Below are positions 20,285 to 29,065 of a stretch of 62,530 nt of DNA, piece by piece (the first letter of the stretch is position 1; every line of letters begins with the position of its first letter). A model generated the notes under the pieces. The model made no database searches and was not told the origin of the DNA. It worked only from the letters and a program-made list of their open reading frames with translations. The DNA lies in assembly GCA_963169455.1 (NCBI GenBank), contig CAUJDW010000112.1, forward strand, positions 1-62,530, in the 5' to 3' direction. This DNA is from Bacteroidota bacterium. GTDB lineage: Bacteria > Bacteroidota > Bacteroidia > Chitinophagales > Saprospiraceae. Position numbers and translations under genes: made by a program.

Positions 20285-21244
20285 ATGATAACTAATAGCC
20301 TGAAAAAAACGATTCTGCTCATGGTTCCATTCCTGTTCCTCCTGATCAGCCTGGCCGGTTGCGCCGGCAGCCCCTCGCAGGGAGGGGAAGATGCGCAAAG
20401 CATCACCCTGCAAGAGGGTTACTACTTCCCCTACGACCTGCTCACCCCCGAACAAAGTTTTGAGATGCCGGACGCTTTGAAGGAGATTTCAGGGCTCGGA
20501 ATCAGCGAGGACGGCGACCACCTGTTGGCTGTTCAGGATGAAGACGGGATTGTTTTTGTGATCAACCGCTATACGGGGGAAGTCGAAAAGGAATACGAAT
20601 TCTGGAAAGACGGCGACTACGAAGGGATCGAACTGGTGGGAAAAACGGTTTATATCGTGAAGAGTTCGGGCACCATTTACGAAGTGAAGCGGGGCGGAGA
20701 AGCGGATCAGGTGGTGGAAAAATACAACATCCCCCTGGACGCGGAAAACGACGTGGAGGGCCTTGCTTACGACCAGGCCCACAACCGCCTGCTGCTGGCC
20801 TGCAAAGCCCGGGCGGGTTATGAAAAAACCTTCAAAGGCAAAAAGGGGATTTACGCCTTCAGCCTGGAAACCAAAACGCTTTCCGAAGAACCCATTTACT
20901 TCATCGCCCTCGATTCGGTCAGCAAGTACCTGGAAACGGACCCCAATATCCGCAAGCTGGAAAAAGTGGTGGAATTTTTCGACCCCAATGCCGATTTCAG
21001 CTTCAGCCCATCGGCCATCGCCGTGCACCCCATCACAGGCCACATCTACGTAACCTCATCCGTGGGCAAAATGCTGATCGTGCTGCACCCCGAAGGGCGC
21101 ATTCTCCATATCGAAAAGCTCAGCAAAAAACTTTTCCCCCAACCGGAAGGCATGTGCTTCGACCCTATCGGAACCCTCTATATCTCCAATGAGGGCAAAG
21201 ATGGCCCGGGAACGATCCTGCGGTTCAACTACAGGCCGAAGTAG
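20285..21244 (+). CDS. SdiA-regulated-family lipoprotein (YjiK-like beta-propeller)
   Basis: A 319-residue lipoprotein. The start at 20285 gives MITNSLKKTILLMVPFLFLL followed by ISLAGC, a good lipobox; an upstream start at 20219 would put 22 extra residues before it. The mature part starts with a Gly/Ser-rich linker and then shows the SdiA-regulated/YjiK pattern: EISGLGISEDGDHLLAVQDEDG, YEGIELVGKTVYIVKSSG, DVEGLAYDQAHNRLLLACK, SPSAIAVHPITGHIYVTSS and PEGMCFDPIGTLYISNEG. This family folds as a beta-propeller of uncertain substrate; in E. coli the homologue lies downstream of an SdiA-controlled gene, and no autoinducer regulation is implied here. It would be anchored in the cell envelope. It shares the 40-bp palindromic promoter region with the divergent ATPase. 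Confidence 0.82.
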   Translation: MITNSLKKTILLMVPFLFLLISLAGCAGSPSQGGEDAQSITLQEGYYFPYDLLTPEQSFEMPDALKEISGLGISEDGDHLLAVQDEDGIVFVINRYTGEVEKEYEFWKDGDYEGIELVGKTVYIVKSSGTIYEVKRGGEADQVVEKYNIPLDAENDVEGLAYDQAHNRLLLACKARAGYEKTFKGKKGIYAFSLETKTLSEEPIYFIALDSVSKYLETDPNIRKLEKVVEFFDPNADFSFSPSAIAVHPITGHIYVTSSVGKMLIVLHPEGRILHIEKLSKKLFPQPEGMCFDPIGTLYISNEGKDGPGTILRFNYRPK

Positions 21245-21384
21245 GTTTACAGGGTTTCAGGTTCCAAAAAAACCGGGCTTTGTTTGCTTTATTTCCCCAT
21301 TTCCCGGAATATTGCGAACCGGAACCGCCCGCAGAGCAGGGCCCATTTCCCGGGCGCCCCCGGGCTGATAAGCGTACGTGGAGA

Positions 21385-21436
21385 AGTCACGGGGTGACTG
21401 GACTCAATCATAATCAAGGTAAGTCACCCCGTGACT
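21385..21436. repeat. 52-nt dispersed hairpin, copy 1
   Basis: Arms AGTCACGGGGTGACT (21385-21399) and AGTCACCCCGTGACT (21422-21436) are perfectly complementary over 15 bp with a 22-nt spacer containing ATCAAGG. It lies 140 nt after the lipoprotein stop and upstream of sucB. Three related copies occur in this window. Confidence 0.85.
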
Positions 21437-21485
21437 CGCCTCTCAGCCCGGCGAAACCAGCCCTGAGCGCCTCACAGGTGAAACT

Positions 21486-21558
21486 GCCAATACAACAATA
21501 TAGCAATACAACAATATAGCAATATAACAATATAACAATATAACAATACAGCAATATA
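21486..21558. repeat. Degenerate octamer microsatellite abutting the sucB start codon
   Basis: About nine units of an 8-bp repeat (consensus ATAACAAT, with variants ACAACAAT and ATAGCAAT) run straight into the sucB ATG at 21559. There is no Shine-Dalgarno-like sequence. The same repeat in the same sense orientation precedes modC and hisIE. Confidence 0.85.
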
Positions 21559-22839
21559 ATGAGCGTAGTAGAAATGAAAGTCCCCACCATTGGCGAATCG
21601 ATCACGGAAGTGACGCTTTCCCAGTGGCTCAAAAAAGACGGCGAATACGTCGAGCTCGACGAACCCATCTGTGAGTTCGAATCCGATAAGGCCACCCTGG
21701 AATTCCCTGCAGAAGCGGCCGGCAAGCTTATCCATGTAGCCGCCGAAGGCGACGACCTGGAGATCGGCGCGCTGGTGGCGCGCATCGACACCAGTGTTTC
21801 CAAGGGCAGCGGCAACGGCGCCCCCGAAAAAACGGCCCCGGCCAAGGAAACGCCCAAAGCGGAACAAGCGGCCCCCGCACCTGCCGAAGCCAAAGAGGAG
21901 CACCCTGCAACTTATGCCGCCGGGCACCCCTCGCCGGCAGCAGCCAAGATCCTGAAGGAGAGCGGCCTGCCCGCGGAGGAAGTCAAAGGCACGGGGCGCG
22001 AAGGGCGCATCACCAAAGAAGACGCGGTAAAAGCCGCTGAGGCTAAAAAAGCAGCACCGGCGCAACCGGCGCCGAAGGCCGAAGCGCCCAAAGCTGAAAC
22101 GCCCAAACCGGCGCCCCCTGCGCCGGCGGCCAATTTCAGCCGCGAAACCAGCCGCAAAAAGATGAGCCGCATGCGCCGCACCATCGCCAAACGCCTGGTG
22201 AGCGCCAAAAACGAAACGGCCATGCTGACCACCTTCAATGAGGTGGACCTCACCGAGGTGATGAACCTGCGCAAAAAATACCAGGACCGCTTCGTCAGGA
22301 AATACGGCATCAAACTCGGCTTCATGTCCCTGTTCGCCAAGGCCTGCGCCAGGGTGCTGATGGAGATGCCCGACGTCAACGCCCGCCTCGACGGGGAAGA
22401 CCTCGTTTACCACGACTATGCCGATATCTCTATCGCCATTTCCACGCCCACCGGGCTGGTCGTCCCCCCCGTGCACAACGTGGAATCGCTGAGCCTTGCG
22501 GAAATCGAACACCAGATTGCCGAACTGGCGGAAAAAGCCCGCAACGGCAACCTGAGCCTGGAGGAAATGCAGGGGGGCACCTTCACCATCACCAATGGCG
22601 GCGTGTTCGGCTCCCTCATGAGCACGCCCATCCTCAACGAGCCGCAATCGGCCATCCTCGGTATGCACGCCATCAAGGATCGGCCCATGGTGGTGGACGG
22701 CGAAATCAAAATCCGCCCCATGATGTACCTCGCCCTCTCCTACGACCACCGCGTGATCGACGGCAGCACCTCGGTCACCTTCCTCGTCCGGGTCAAGGAA
22801 CTGCTGGAAGACCCGGTGGCGATGCTGATGGACCTGTGA
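21559..22839 (+). CDS. sucB: 2-oxoglutarate dehydrogenase E2 component (dihydrolipoyl succinyltransferase)
   Basis: A 426-residue acyltransferase core subunit of the 2-oxoglutarate dehydrogenase complex in the TCA cycle. An N-terminal lipoyl domain (residues 1-78) carries the lipoylated Lys in [10 protein letters not shown]. An Ala/Pro/Lys-rich linker is followed by a peripheral-subunit binding domain ([15 protein letters not shown] ... [16 protein letters not shown], about 125-160), a second linker, and the catalytic domain (about 200-426) ending with [11 protein letters not shown], the active-site His and Asp signature. [14 protein letters not shown] at the start favours the succinyl- over the acetyltransferase. 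The E1 gene is not adjacent, so the gene appears monocistronic. The start codon directly follows an octamer microsatellite. Confidence 0.92.
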   Translation: MSVVEMKVPTIGESITEVTLSQWLKKDGEYVELDEPICEFESDKATLEFPAEAAGKLIHVAAEGDDLEIGALVARIDTSVSKGSGNGAPEKTAPAKETPKAEQAAPAPAEAKEEHPATYAAGHPSPAAAKILKESGLPAEEVKGTGREGRITKEDAVKAAEAKKAAPAQPAPKAEAPKAETPKPAPPAPAANFSRETSRKKMSRMRRTIAKRLVSAKNETAMLTTFNEVDLTEVMNLRKKYQDRFVRKYGIKLGFMSLFAKACARVLMEMPDVNARLDGEDLVYHDYADISIAISTPTGLVVPPVHNVESLSLAEIEHQIAELAEKARNGNLSLEEMQGGTFTITNGGVFGSLMSTPILNEPQSAILGMHAIKDRPMVVDGEIKIRPMMYLALSYDHRVIDGSTSVTFLVRVKELLEDPVAMLMDL

Positions 22840-22841
22840 TT

Positions 22842-22867
22842 CATGAGGTCATGAGGTCATGAGGTCA
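22842..22867. repeat. Short tandem octamer after sucB
   Basis: Three copies of TCATGAGG follow the sucB stop directly (22842-22865). It is too short to interpret; a terminator is not visible here. Confidence 0.5.
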
Positions 22868-22914
22868 GTATGCCGGTACGCTGGTTTTCAGGGGGCAGAG
22901 CCTTAGGAGGTTGC

Positions 22915-23190
22915 AGGTTGCAGGGTTGCCACAGGCTCTCCGCGTCTCCCCCTCTCCCGGCCTCCCAGTCTCCCTTGGGTGTTACAGGTTTTTACCCGGC
23001 TGAGCGCAGCGAGGACGGGGCTGGTTTCAGGGGTTGCCACAGGCTCACCTCGTCTCCCCCCCACCCAGTCTCCCAGTCTCCTTTGGGTGTTTCAGGTTTT
23101 TACCCGGCTGAGCGCAGCGAGGACGGGGCTGGTTGCAGGGTTGCCGCAGGTTCACCTCGTCTCCCCCTCTCCAAGTCTCCCAGTCTCAAT
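22915..23190. repeat. Tandem array of a 107-bp dispersed repeat (two full copies and one truncated)
   Basis: Units start at 22926, 23034 and 23141 (spacing 108 and 107), beginning TTGCCRCAGG. The first two end with an almost invariant core including ACCCGGCTGAGCGCAGCGAG; the third copy is cut short near 23188. Between the start and the core each unit has a pyrimidine-rich stretch (CTCCCAGTCTCC). Translations of the stretch give no plausible protein. A further full copy lies at 46346-46452 in the his locus. The whole 364-nt gap between sucB and the next gene is filled by this array. Confidence 0.8.
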
Positions 23191-23202
23191 CCTGGTTCCT
23201 GC

Positions 23203-23892
23203 TTATGAAGCCGGAAGGTTGCCCCGGGCCAGCGCCCAGCCGAAGCGAAACCCCAGGGAAAGCTGAAGGGTATGTTTCGTTCCGGGGCGGGTATCGGGCG
23301 GCGGGAAAAAGCGCCTGTCTGTGAAAAGAGGATCCACCGTTGGGTTGACGAGATCGAAGACGCGGATGAAGCGGTACCGGTAGCCCAGGCCGGCAAAGAG
23401 GTCCAGGACGAAGCCTTTGTCGAAAATGAGCGCCGTTCCGCCTTTCAGGATTATTCCGCCGGCGTTGCGTTCCACCTGAGCCCGTTCATAGCGCAGGGCA
23501 TCCCCGTTCTCCAGCATAATGAAGTCGTTTCGCCGTTCGTAGGCCATCGGGGAGGTGAAGCCTTCCAGGGCAATGTAGCCGCCCGTTTCCGCAGCAAAAG
23601 CCGGGTGGAACCGAATCTCCGGGCGGAATTCCCGGTAGCGCGGGTTGAAGCGGCGTTCGCTGTCATTGGAGTCCTGGAGGAGGAGCGACCGGAATCCATA
23701 TTCCAGGTGCAGGGCCCAGGAGGGGTGAAAACGGTATGTCAGGCTTGGGGCGAAGGTGCTGCTCAGCGGGTCGGCCATCGAAAGCGGGGATATATTTACA
23801 CTGAGCACCGGATACCGGGCGGTTTCCTGCTGAGCTGCAAGCCGGCCGGCAGCTAAAGCAGGAAGAAAGGCGAGAAGCAGGCGCGTTTTCAT
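23203..23892 (-). CDS. Predicted outer-membrane beta-barrel protein of unknown function
   Basis: A 229-residue exported protein with signal peptide MKTRLLLAFLPALAAGRLAA. The mature part has alternating polar/apolar strands with aromatic girdle residues (LTYRFHPSWALHLEYGFRS, FVLDLFAGLGYRYRF, LQLSLGFRFGWAL), which suits an 8-10-stranded outer-membrane barrel, similar in style to DUF3575-type proteins. No active-site motif is seen and I do not recognise a specific family. It is divergent from the small membrane protein at 23978, with 85 nt between the start codons. Confidence 0.7.
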   Translation of the reverse strand: MKTRLLLAFLPALAAGRLAAQQETARYPVLSVNISPLSMADPLSSTFAPSLTYRFHPSWALHLEYGFRSLLLQDSNDSERRFNPRYREFRPEIRFHPAFAAETGGYIALEGFTSPMAYERRNDFIMLENGDALRYERAQVERNAGGIILKGGTALIFDKGFVLDLFAGLGYRYRFIRVFDLVNPTVDPLFTDRRFFPPPDTRPGTKHTLQLSLGFRFGWALARGNLPAS

Positions 23893-23977
23893 GGGGGCTG
23901 TTTTGTTTAAGGATTCGGACGAGGGTTATAAAATTACGAAGAATTCCGGCATATTTGGGGAAACAAAACGGCCCGAT

Positions 23978-24499
23978 ATGACACTCAAGGAACTCTTCGA
24001 GCAACTGGCGGAACACCCGGCTTATCTGATTTTTTACTTCGCCATCATCCCTGTCATGGCATTCCTCGCCGGTATTCTCGGCAGGGGGGAAGGGCATTTG
24101 TCGCCCTGGAAATACCTGTATTCCACGCTCATTTACTTCATCTGCGTACCGGGCATCTTCGCCATTACCGTCAGTGTGTATCAGTTCCTCTTTCAGCGCG
24201 GCAGCATCATGGATGCCGACGTATTCGCGCAGGTGCTGCCCGTGGTGTCAATGGTGATCACCCTGCTGATCATCCGGCGCAATGTGGACCTGGACTACAT
24301 CCCCGGTTTCGACAAGCTGGGCGGGCTGGTGACGGTCATCACCGCCACTTTCATCATCATGTGGTTCATCGACCGCACGCGCATCATCGCCATTTCCTAC
24401 CTGCCGTTTTATCAGGTCATCCTGATTTTCATCGGGCTGCTGCTCGTCGTGCGGTATGGCTGGAGCAAGGCTTTCGGAAGCGCCGGCAGCAGAGCCTGA
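23978..24499 (+). CDS. Small multi-spanning membrane protein, unknown function
   Basis: A 173-residue protein from MTLKELFEQLAEHPAYLIFYF, with about five hydrophobic helices (about 16-34, 46-70, 87-102, 116-134, 142-160). There is no signal peptide and no recognisable catalytic motif. An open frame continues 29 codons upstream, but it would overlap the divergent gene and lacks family-like features, so the 23978 ATG is preferred. CATATTTG at 23950-23957, one mismatch from the -7 consensus, is 20 nt upstream. It is convergent with the BNR-repeat gene (18 nt between stops). Confidence 0.65.
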   Translation: MTLKELFEQLAEHPAYLIFYFAIIPVMAFLAGILGRGEGHLSPWKYLYSTLIYFICVPGIFAITVSVYQFLFQRGSIMDADVFAQVLPVVSMVITLLIIRRNVDLDYIPGFDKLGGLVTVITATFIIMWFIDRTRIIAISYLPFYQVILIFIGLLLVVRYGWSKAFGSAGSRA

Positions 24500-24517
24500 G
24501 GAGCGCCTGCCGGGTTT

Positions 24518-26107
24518 TCATTCGGCCTGCACGATTTTTTTCATTTCCACTACCCCATCCACGCTGAGCAGGAGGAAATACAGCCCGGGCTGAAGGCCCA
24601 GGGCTTGCATGTCTATTCTTTCCAGGTATTTGCCGTAATCCCGCCATTCGTCGTCGATGGGGCGCGCCAGTTCCCTGCCCTGCAGGCCGAGCACGGAAAG
24701 CCGGATGAGCGAAGGGCGGTGAAGTTTAAAGGAAATGCCCGTTTCTGTGGAAAAGGGGTTGGGATAGGGATCCTCCACGGAGAATGACAAAGGCGCCGGT
24801 TCCGGGCGGGTGGCGCTGATGAGGGCGGGCTGAACAAGGGCCGACCAGATGGACAGGTTGTTGCTCTCCAGGCGCGTCCATATCGGGCGCACGACATTAT
24901 CGTGGGCCGCCACGTTGGTGTAATCGCCGAAAAAGTAATTTTCCGTAGGCAGGAAAGGGCTTTCGCTGATGATAAAATTGGTGAAGGTTTCGCCACCGTC
25001 CTGAGAAACGGCCATATATACGTCGGTATGGTTGTCGGAATAATGGCGGCGGTCGTAAAAGACGAACCACAGCCAGCCCGTGGCCTGGTCGATGGCCATC
25101 CAGGTAAAGAACTGGTGTTTGCCGGGGCCGTCGTCGTTGACGCGCCGGGCTTCGCTCCAGGTGTTGCCGCCGTCGGTGCTTTTGGCAAGCCAGATGTCGG
25201 TGTCGCCTTCGCCATTGCGCTGGTCGGCCCAGTTGACGTAAAGCGCGCCGTGGTTCGGCCCGCCGCTGAGGTCGCAGGCGGTTACGGGGAAGCCGTTGGC
25301 GCGGTAGATGCCGGGGATGTAGTGGTTCCAGCCTCCCGCGTGTTCGGCGATGAGGAGGTCATCGTCCAGCCAGGTTTCGCCCCCATCCAGAGAGCGGTCG
25401 AACCATATCTTTCCCCTGTTTGACCAGGCTACGTAAATTTCTCCGTCCGGCCCGACACAGGGCACGGCGCCCTCGGCCGTGTTGTCGTCGTCGATGCAGT
25501 CGCCGGCCAGTTGGCTGAGGCGGCGGGGTGGCGACCACGACCCGCCCGCATCCTTGCTTTTGGAGAACAAAATGACGGAGCTGTCGGCCGGCGAGGAGGA
25601 GCCGTAATCATCGAACTGGGTCCAGGTGACGTAGAGGGCGTTCGTCCGCCTGTCGACGGCTATCCAGTGTTTGTCCTGGGCTTTTGCGCCGTTCAGGCCC
25701 ATGTAGCTGCCGGGCGACCAGGTGAGGCCGCCGTCGGTGCTTTTCTGGGCGATGATGCGGTCTATCCAGTTGCCGGAAGGCGGGTTGGAGAGGTGCAGGT
25801 AATAAAAGGCCCCCGTGGTGTCCACTCCAATGACCGGGTCGCCCCAGATGCCCCAGGGGCAGGTGACGGGCGTGCGCGTCCAGCTGGCGCCTCCGTCATG
25901 GGAATAGTACACATTGTTCAGGTTGGTGGCGGCCGCCAGTTCCAGGGTGTTTTTCGGGTTGATGCAGATGGAGGGCTCGTTGGGCGCGAATTCGGCGCCG
26001 ACCAGGACATTGGTGTGCTGGGCGAGGATGCTGTTTTGAAAGCTCAGGAACAGCAGGGCTCCCAGGAGAAAAAGGCTTCCGTGATGCTTCATGATCCCTT
26101 GTTTCAT
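24518..26107 (-). CDS. T9SS-secreted BNR/Asp-box repeat protein (sialidase-like propeller)
   Basis: About 529 residues. The signal peptide starts MKQGIMKHHGSLFLLGALLF and is cleaved near ILAQ; an ATG at 26092 or one at 26134 are alternatives. Six Asp-box motifs are visible (SHDGGASWTR, STDGGLTWSP, SKDAGGSWSP, SLDGGETWLD, STDGGNTWSE, SQDGGETFTN), so the body is a six-bladed sialidase-type propeller. Catalytic residues of true sialidases (the Arg triad and a Tyr/Glu pair) cannot be assigned by eye, so it may be a binding or structural protein rather than an enzyme. The last ~80 residues (VEDPYPNPFSTETGISFKL ... LQPGLYFLLLSVDG) are a T9SS type-A sorting domain, placing it outside the cell. Confidence 0.8.
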   Translation of the reverse strand: MKQGIMKHHGSLFLLGALLFLSFQNSILAQHTNVLVGAEFAPNEPSICINPKNTLELAAATNLNNVYYSHDGGASWTRTPVTCPWGIWGDPVIGVDTTGAFYYLHLSNPPSGNWIDRIIAQKSTDGGLTWSPGSYMGLNGAKAQDKHWIAVDRRTNALYVTWTQFDDYGSSSPADSSVILFSKSKDAGGSWSPPRRLSQLAGDCIDDDNTAEGAVPCVGPDGEIYVAWSNRGKIWFDRSLDGGETWLDDDLLIAEHAGGWNHYIPGIYRANGFPVTACDLSGGPNHGALYVNWADQRNGEGDTDIWLAKSTDGGNTWSEARRVNDDGPGKHQFFTWMAIDQATGWLWFVFYDRRHYSDNHTDVYMAVSQDGGETFTNFIISESPFLPTENYFFGDYTNVAAHDNVVRPIWTRLESNNLSIWSALVQPALISATRPEPAPLSFSVEDPYPNPFSTETGISFKLHRPSLIRLSVLGLQGRELARPIDDEWRDYGKYLERIDMQALGLQPGLYFLLLSVDGVVEMKKIVQAE

Positions 26108-26209
26108 AAAACGGGCTTTGAATGGAATGGCCATTTCCTGGGTGTACTAGATTAACGCAAAAATGGATGCAGGCAGCATTTCAGGCTCTGAAATTTGCAT
26201 TACCGGCCC

Positions 26210-27169
26210 TCAATTGATCCTCGTGAACACCAGGGCCTGCCCGGCCGAGCCGATGGCCGTGTACTCCAGGCGCTGGCCGTCGCAGGCGAGCACCAGGTTG
26301 CACTGGGCGTCGAATGCTCCCTTTTCGATGAAACAGAACCCATCCAGTTTAGCCCCCGTGACAGTGCAGGCGTTTGTTTTGCAACCGGCATCGGCTTCGA
26401 CCTCATTTTCCACCGTTAGCTCGCCTCCATTGTAGTGACGGATATTTTGCCCGTCGATCTCGATCTGATAAGAGGAGTCGGCAGCCGACTGCCAGCGGCC
26501 CTGCAGGAGAGGCATGAGGTTGGAGGGGGGAAAGCTAAGCTCCATGACCGCCACCACCGGATTGAGGCCTCGCGCCGTGTTGTCATCACTGCTCAGGATG
26601 GTTTCGCCCTGCACTTCGGCAGGTATTTCTTTTTCCGTCTGCAGATGGAAGCGGAGCCCCAGGTTGGAATTCAGCGCCCCTCCTTTCCAGTCGGTGACGA
26701 GCCCGCCGTAGTCCCAGCCGAAGCCGTACAGTTCGAACGGGTTGCCGTTGATACGCTCCACTTCTGCGATAGGCGTGCCGATGGAGATGCCCCTATCCGT
26801 TTTCCAGTCGGAGCCGCCATCGCCCGTTACGCGGATAAAGGCCGGGCGCAGGGGGTCGATGGCGGGATCCCAGTAAATTTCAAGCATATTGCGGCTGCTG
26901 TTGGGGAAAACCACCACACCCGGGCCGAACAACCCTTCCACGAGGTAAACCGAATCCAGGCGGGCGCTGTCGCCATAAGCGGCCAGCACGTCGGCCTGGG
27001 TACATTTAGCGGCGGTGATGAGCCCGACGCGCTCGCCGGGTACGATGGTGAAGTCCAGCCTTGGATCTGAAGAGCTGTCGGCAGGCGCCTGGTTTTGCCG
27101 GCATGCCGGCAGGAGGAAGGCGGCGGCGAGGGCAGCCGCAAGCATTTTGGGAAGTAATCGTTTGTTCAT
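26210..27169 (-). CDS. Lipoprotein of unknown function
   Basis: A 319-residue protein. From the ATG at 27169 the N terminus is MNKRLLPKMLAAALAAAFLL followed by PAC, a clear lipobox; the longer open frame to 27277 would place 36 non-signal-like residues in front. The mature region has a domain with GISIGTPIAEVERINGNPFELYGFGWDYGG (given in two parts: GISIGTPIAEVERINGNPF and ELYGFGWDYGG), a pattern seen in Bacteroidota lipoproteins that compare input parameters, and a C-terminal ~90-residue part that looks like a small lipocalin/MliC-like beta barrel with paired Cys (GCKTNACTVTG, FDAQCNLVLACDG). MliC-like lysozyme inhibition is only a possibility. It is a single gene between the BNR protein and the NTPase pair. 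Confidence 0.65.
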   Translation of the reverse strand: MNKRLLPKMLAAALAAAFLLPACRQNQAPADSSSDPRLDFTIVPGERVGLITAAKCTQADVLAAYGDSARLDSVYLVEGLFGPGVVVFPNSSRNMLEIYWDPAIDPLRPAFIRVTGDGGSDWKTDRGISIGTPIAEVERINGNPFELYGFGWDYGGLVTDWKGGALNSNLGLRFHLQTEKEIPAEVQGETILSSDDNTARGLNPVVAVMELSFPPSNLMPLLQGRWQSAADSSYQIEIDGQNIRHYNGGELTVENEVEADAGCKTNACTVTGAKLDGFCFIEKGAFDAQCNLVLACDGQRLEYTAIGSAGQALVFTRIN

Positions 27170-27319
27170 ACTTATGCTTATGGTGTTCAGGAAAAAACAA
27201 ACCTCTCCCGGGGGGAAGGAAGGCAGGGGCAAAATTGCGGAGCAGATTTGACATTGGCAAAGTAAGGCGGCGGCCATTTTTCAAGCTGGCAGAATATTCG
27301 GCCGGCAGCAAAACCGGGC

Positions 27320-27826
27320 CTAATCCGGCAGAGGCTCCCCGAGCCGGATAATCCGGCATCCCTCGAGCCCGTAGTGCTTGATCACCTCTTCCAGCAGCGC
27401 TTCGCGCACCACCAGCAACAGCCTGCCCGACACCCCGGGGCTTTTGAAATGCGCTACGGCCTGCATGACGGCGGGCTCCAGCCCCTCGCCTTTGAGTTCG
27501 AGCTTGCCGGCTTCGTCGATCACGGCCCAGTCGAAAGGGTGTTCCAGGCATTCGGCAATTGCCTGGCGGGCCAGGGCGAAAGCGGAAGCGCTGAAGTAGA
27601 ATTTCCCGACGGAAACCACCTCAGCGGGCGGAGCAGCAGCGGCGGCCGCCGGCGACAACTGGAAATCTGCCAGCTGCCGGCCGTGCAGGGTGTACAAACG
27701 CCGCAGGCCGCCGGCATCCGGAGCCAGTATGCCGCCAATATTTTCCTTTTGAGCAGCCCAGTTCATCAGGGCGGTGGTTTTGCCGGCCTGTACGGGGGCG
27801 GTGAAGATGCAGATATTTGAAAGCAT
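27320..27826 (-). CDS. THEP1-like nucleoside-triphosphatase
   Basis: A 168-residue P-loop protein (ATG at 27826; a TTG at 27835 overlapping the upstream stop is an alternative). The Walker A-like motif is TAPVQAGKTTALMNW, lacking the second canonical Gly, and Walker B is WAVIDEAGKLEL. The middle segment and the end VREALLEEVIKHYG fit the THEP1/NTPase_1 family, which hydrolyses NTPs; biological roles are poorly known. It is translationally coupled to the membrane protein gene upstream (overlap or 5 nt spacing depending on the start), so the two probably act together, for example as an ATP-driven membrane function. That is inference. Confidence 0.75.
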   Translation of the reverse strand: MLSNICIFTAPVQAGKTTALMNWAAQKENIGGILAPDAGGLRRLYTLHGRQLADFQLSPAAAAAAPPAEVVSVGKFYFSASAFALARQAIAECLEHPFDWAVIDEAGKLELKGEGLEPAVMQAVAHFKSPGVSGRLLLVVREALLEEVIKHYGLEGCRIIRLGEPLPD

Positions 27827-27831
27827 GGCGC

Positions 27832-28884
27832 TCAAGCTTTTTTACTGCCGGGATAGAGCAAGGCGTAGGCGATGATCCGCACGGCCAGTTCTTTCCAGCG
27901 CCGCCAGCCGCGCAGGCTTTGCGTTTCGAGCCAGGCGGCCCGGGCCAGGCGCCGGAAAACGGGCAGCAGAGCCAGGGCGGCGTCGACTTCCTCCCGGTAC
28001 GCGGCCGACTTTTTTTGCAGGAAGCCTCTCAGCAGGCGCATCAGCAGGGGCGCCAGCAGGAAATACCAGAAGGCGAGGATGCCCAGCACCCGCGCGAGCA
28101 GCCATACGGGCGCCAGCGCCTGCCGGGTCGAGGGCGCCAGCAGGTAAATGCCCGCCAGGGCGAGGAGGGTAAAGGCGATCCAGCGCAGGGTGGGTTTTTG
28201 CCACAGGGCTTTGGGCGCCCGTTTCGGGCCTTCCTCCGCCGCCGGCTTCAGTTCCGGCAGGGAAAGCCTGCCGGCGGCGGCCTGCACCTCCTGCGGAAGC
28301 CGCCCGGCCAGCCAGCCGATGGCCAGCCCGCTGGAAAAGTACAGGCCGATATAAATCCCGATAAGCCAGAGGCTGCCCTGCACACCCGATTGTGCTCCGG
28401 GCAGGCCGAACTTCTGTAAAACGTAATCGAAAAAAGCGTCTATTGATTTCCACAGCGGCATGCCGAAGAGGATGGTCATGACCAGCAGTTTCTGCAGGGC
28501 CGATTCCAGCAAGCCCAGCACCCCCAGTAGCAGGGCCGACAGGCGGAAGGAGGGTAGCAGCGCGAAAAGCAAGGCGCCCAGCAGCCCCTGAAAACCGACG
28601 GCAAAGTAAGCGGTAGGCGGCGAGTGCGGGCTCACCGCCGCCTTGATGATGAGCACGAGCAGCAGGGCCCGCAGTATGGCCGGCCCGGGCCGCCGGGCCG
28701 TATGGGCGATCAGGGCAATGAGCAGAATGGCGCCGCCGCCCACGAAAATGCCGGTGAAAGGGCTGCGCAACAAGTGCATCAGCCCGCCCAGCCCCGCCTC
28801 GTTGAGCGCCCAGAGGGCCGTGAGGCGGATCAGCGCAGGGCGCTCGCTTTCAAGGGTGATGGCCGTGTTTTCTCTCAATGTCAT
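27832..28884 (-). CDS. Polytopic membrane protein coupled to a THEP1-like NTPase, unknown function
   Basis: About 350 residues with many hydrophobic helices: roughly five in the N-terminal half (residues 45-150), two around 165-190, and two around 240-285. The C-terminal ~65 residues are basic and amphipathic (LLRGFLQKKSAAYREEVDAA ... LRGWRRWKELAVRI), resembling the coupling helices of EcfT-type transmembrane subunits. I do not recognise a family with certainty. The start is set at the ATG at 28884; a TTG lies one codon upstream. Overlap with the downstream NTPase gene suggests an obligate pair, perhaps a transporter whose NTPase has an atypical P-loop. Confidence 0.55.
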   Translation of the reverse strand: MTLRENTAITLESERPALIRLTALWALNEAGLGGLMHLLRSPFTGIFVGGGAILLIALIAHTARRPGPAILRALLLVLIIKAAVSPHSPPTAYFAVGFQGLLGALLFALLPSFRLSALLLGVLGLLESALQKLLVMTILFGMPLWKSIDAFFDYVLQKFGLPGAQSGVQGSLWLIGIYIGLYFSSGLAIGWLAGRLPQEVQAAAGRLSLPELKPAAEEGPKRAPKALWQKPTLRWIAFTLLALAGIYLLAPSTRQALAPVWLLARVLGILAFWYFLLAPLLMRLLRGFLQKKSAAYREEVDAALALLPVFRRLARAAWLETQSLRGWRRWKELAVRIIAYALLYPGSKKA

Positions 28885-29006
28885 CAATTCAAAATTGGCT
28901 CATGCAGGTAAAGGTAGGAAAATGAGCTTTCCACATTCTTCCGGGAACAGAAAAAACTGTCTCCGCTGTTCCTTTCGGTTTCAAAACACCGCTCCTTCCA
29001 CATTCC

Positions 29007-29037
29007 TTGAAACCCATCCTGGATTTTGTTAACTTTG
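29007..29037 (+). promoter_or_regulatory. Bacteroidota-type promoter for the Uma2 gene
   Basis: TTG (29007-29009), 20-nt spacer, TAACTTTG (29030-29037), 28 nt before the ATG. Both elements match the Bacteroidota primary sigma consensus. Confidence 0.65.
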
Positions 29038-29065
29038 AAAAAAATCAAAGCACAAACATTCCCGC

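Noticed and set aside
22870-23208. 112-aa plus-strand open frame
   Set aside because: It translates the tandem 107-bp repeats; the composition is not protein-like.
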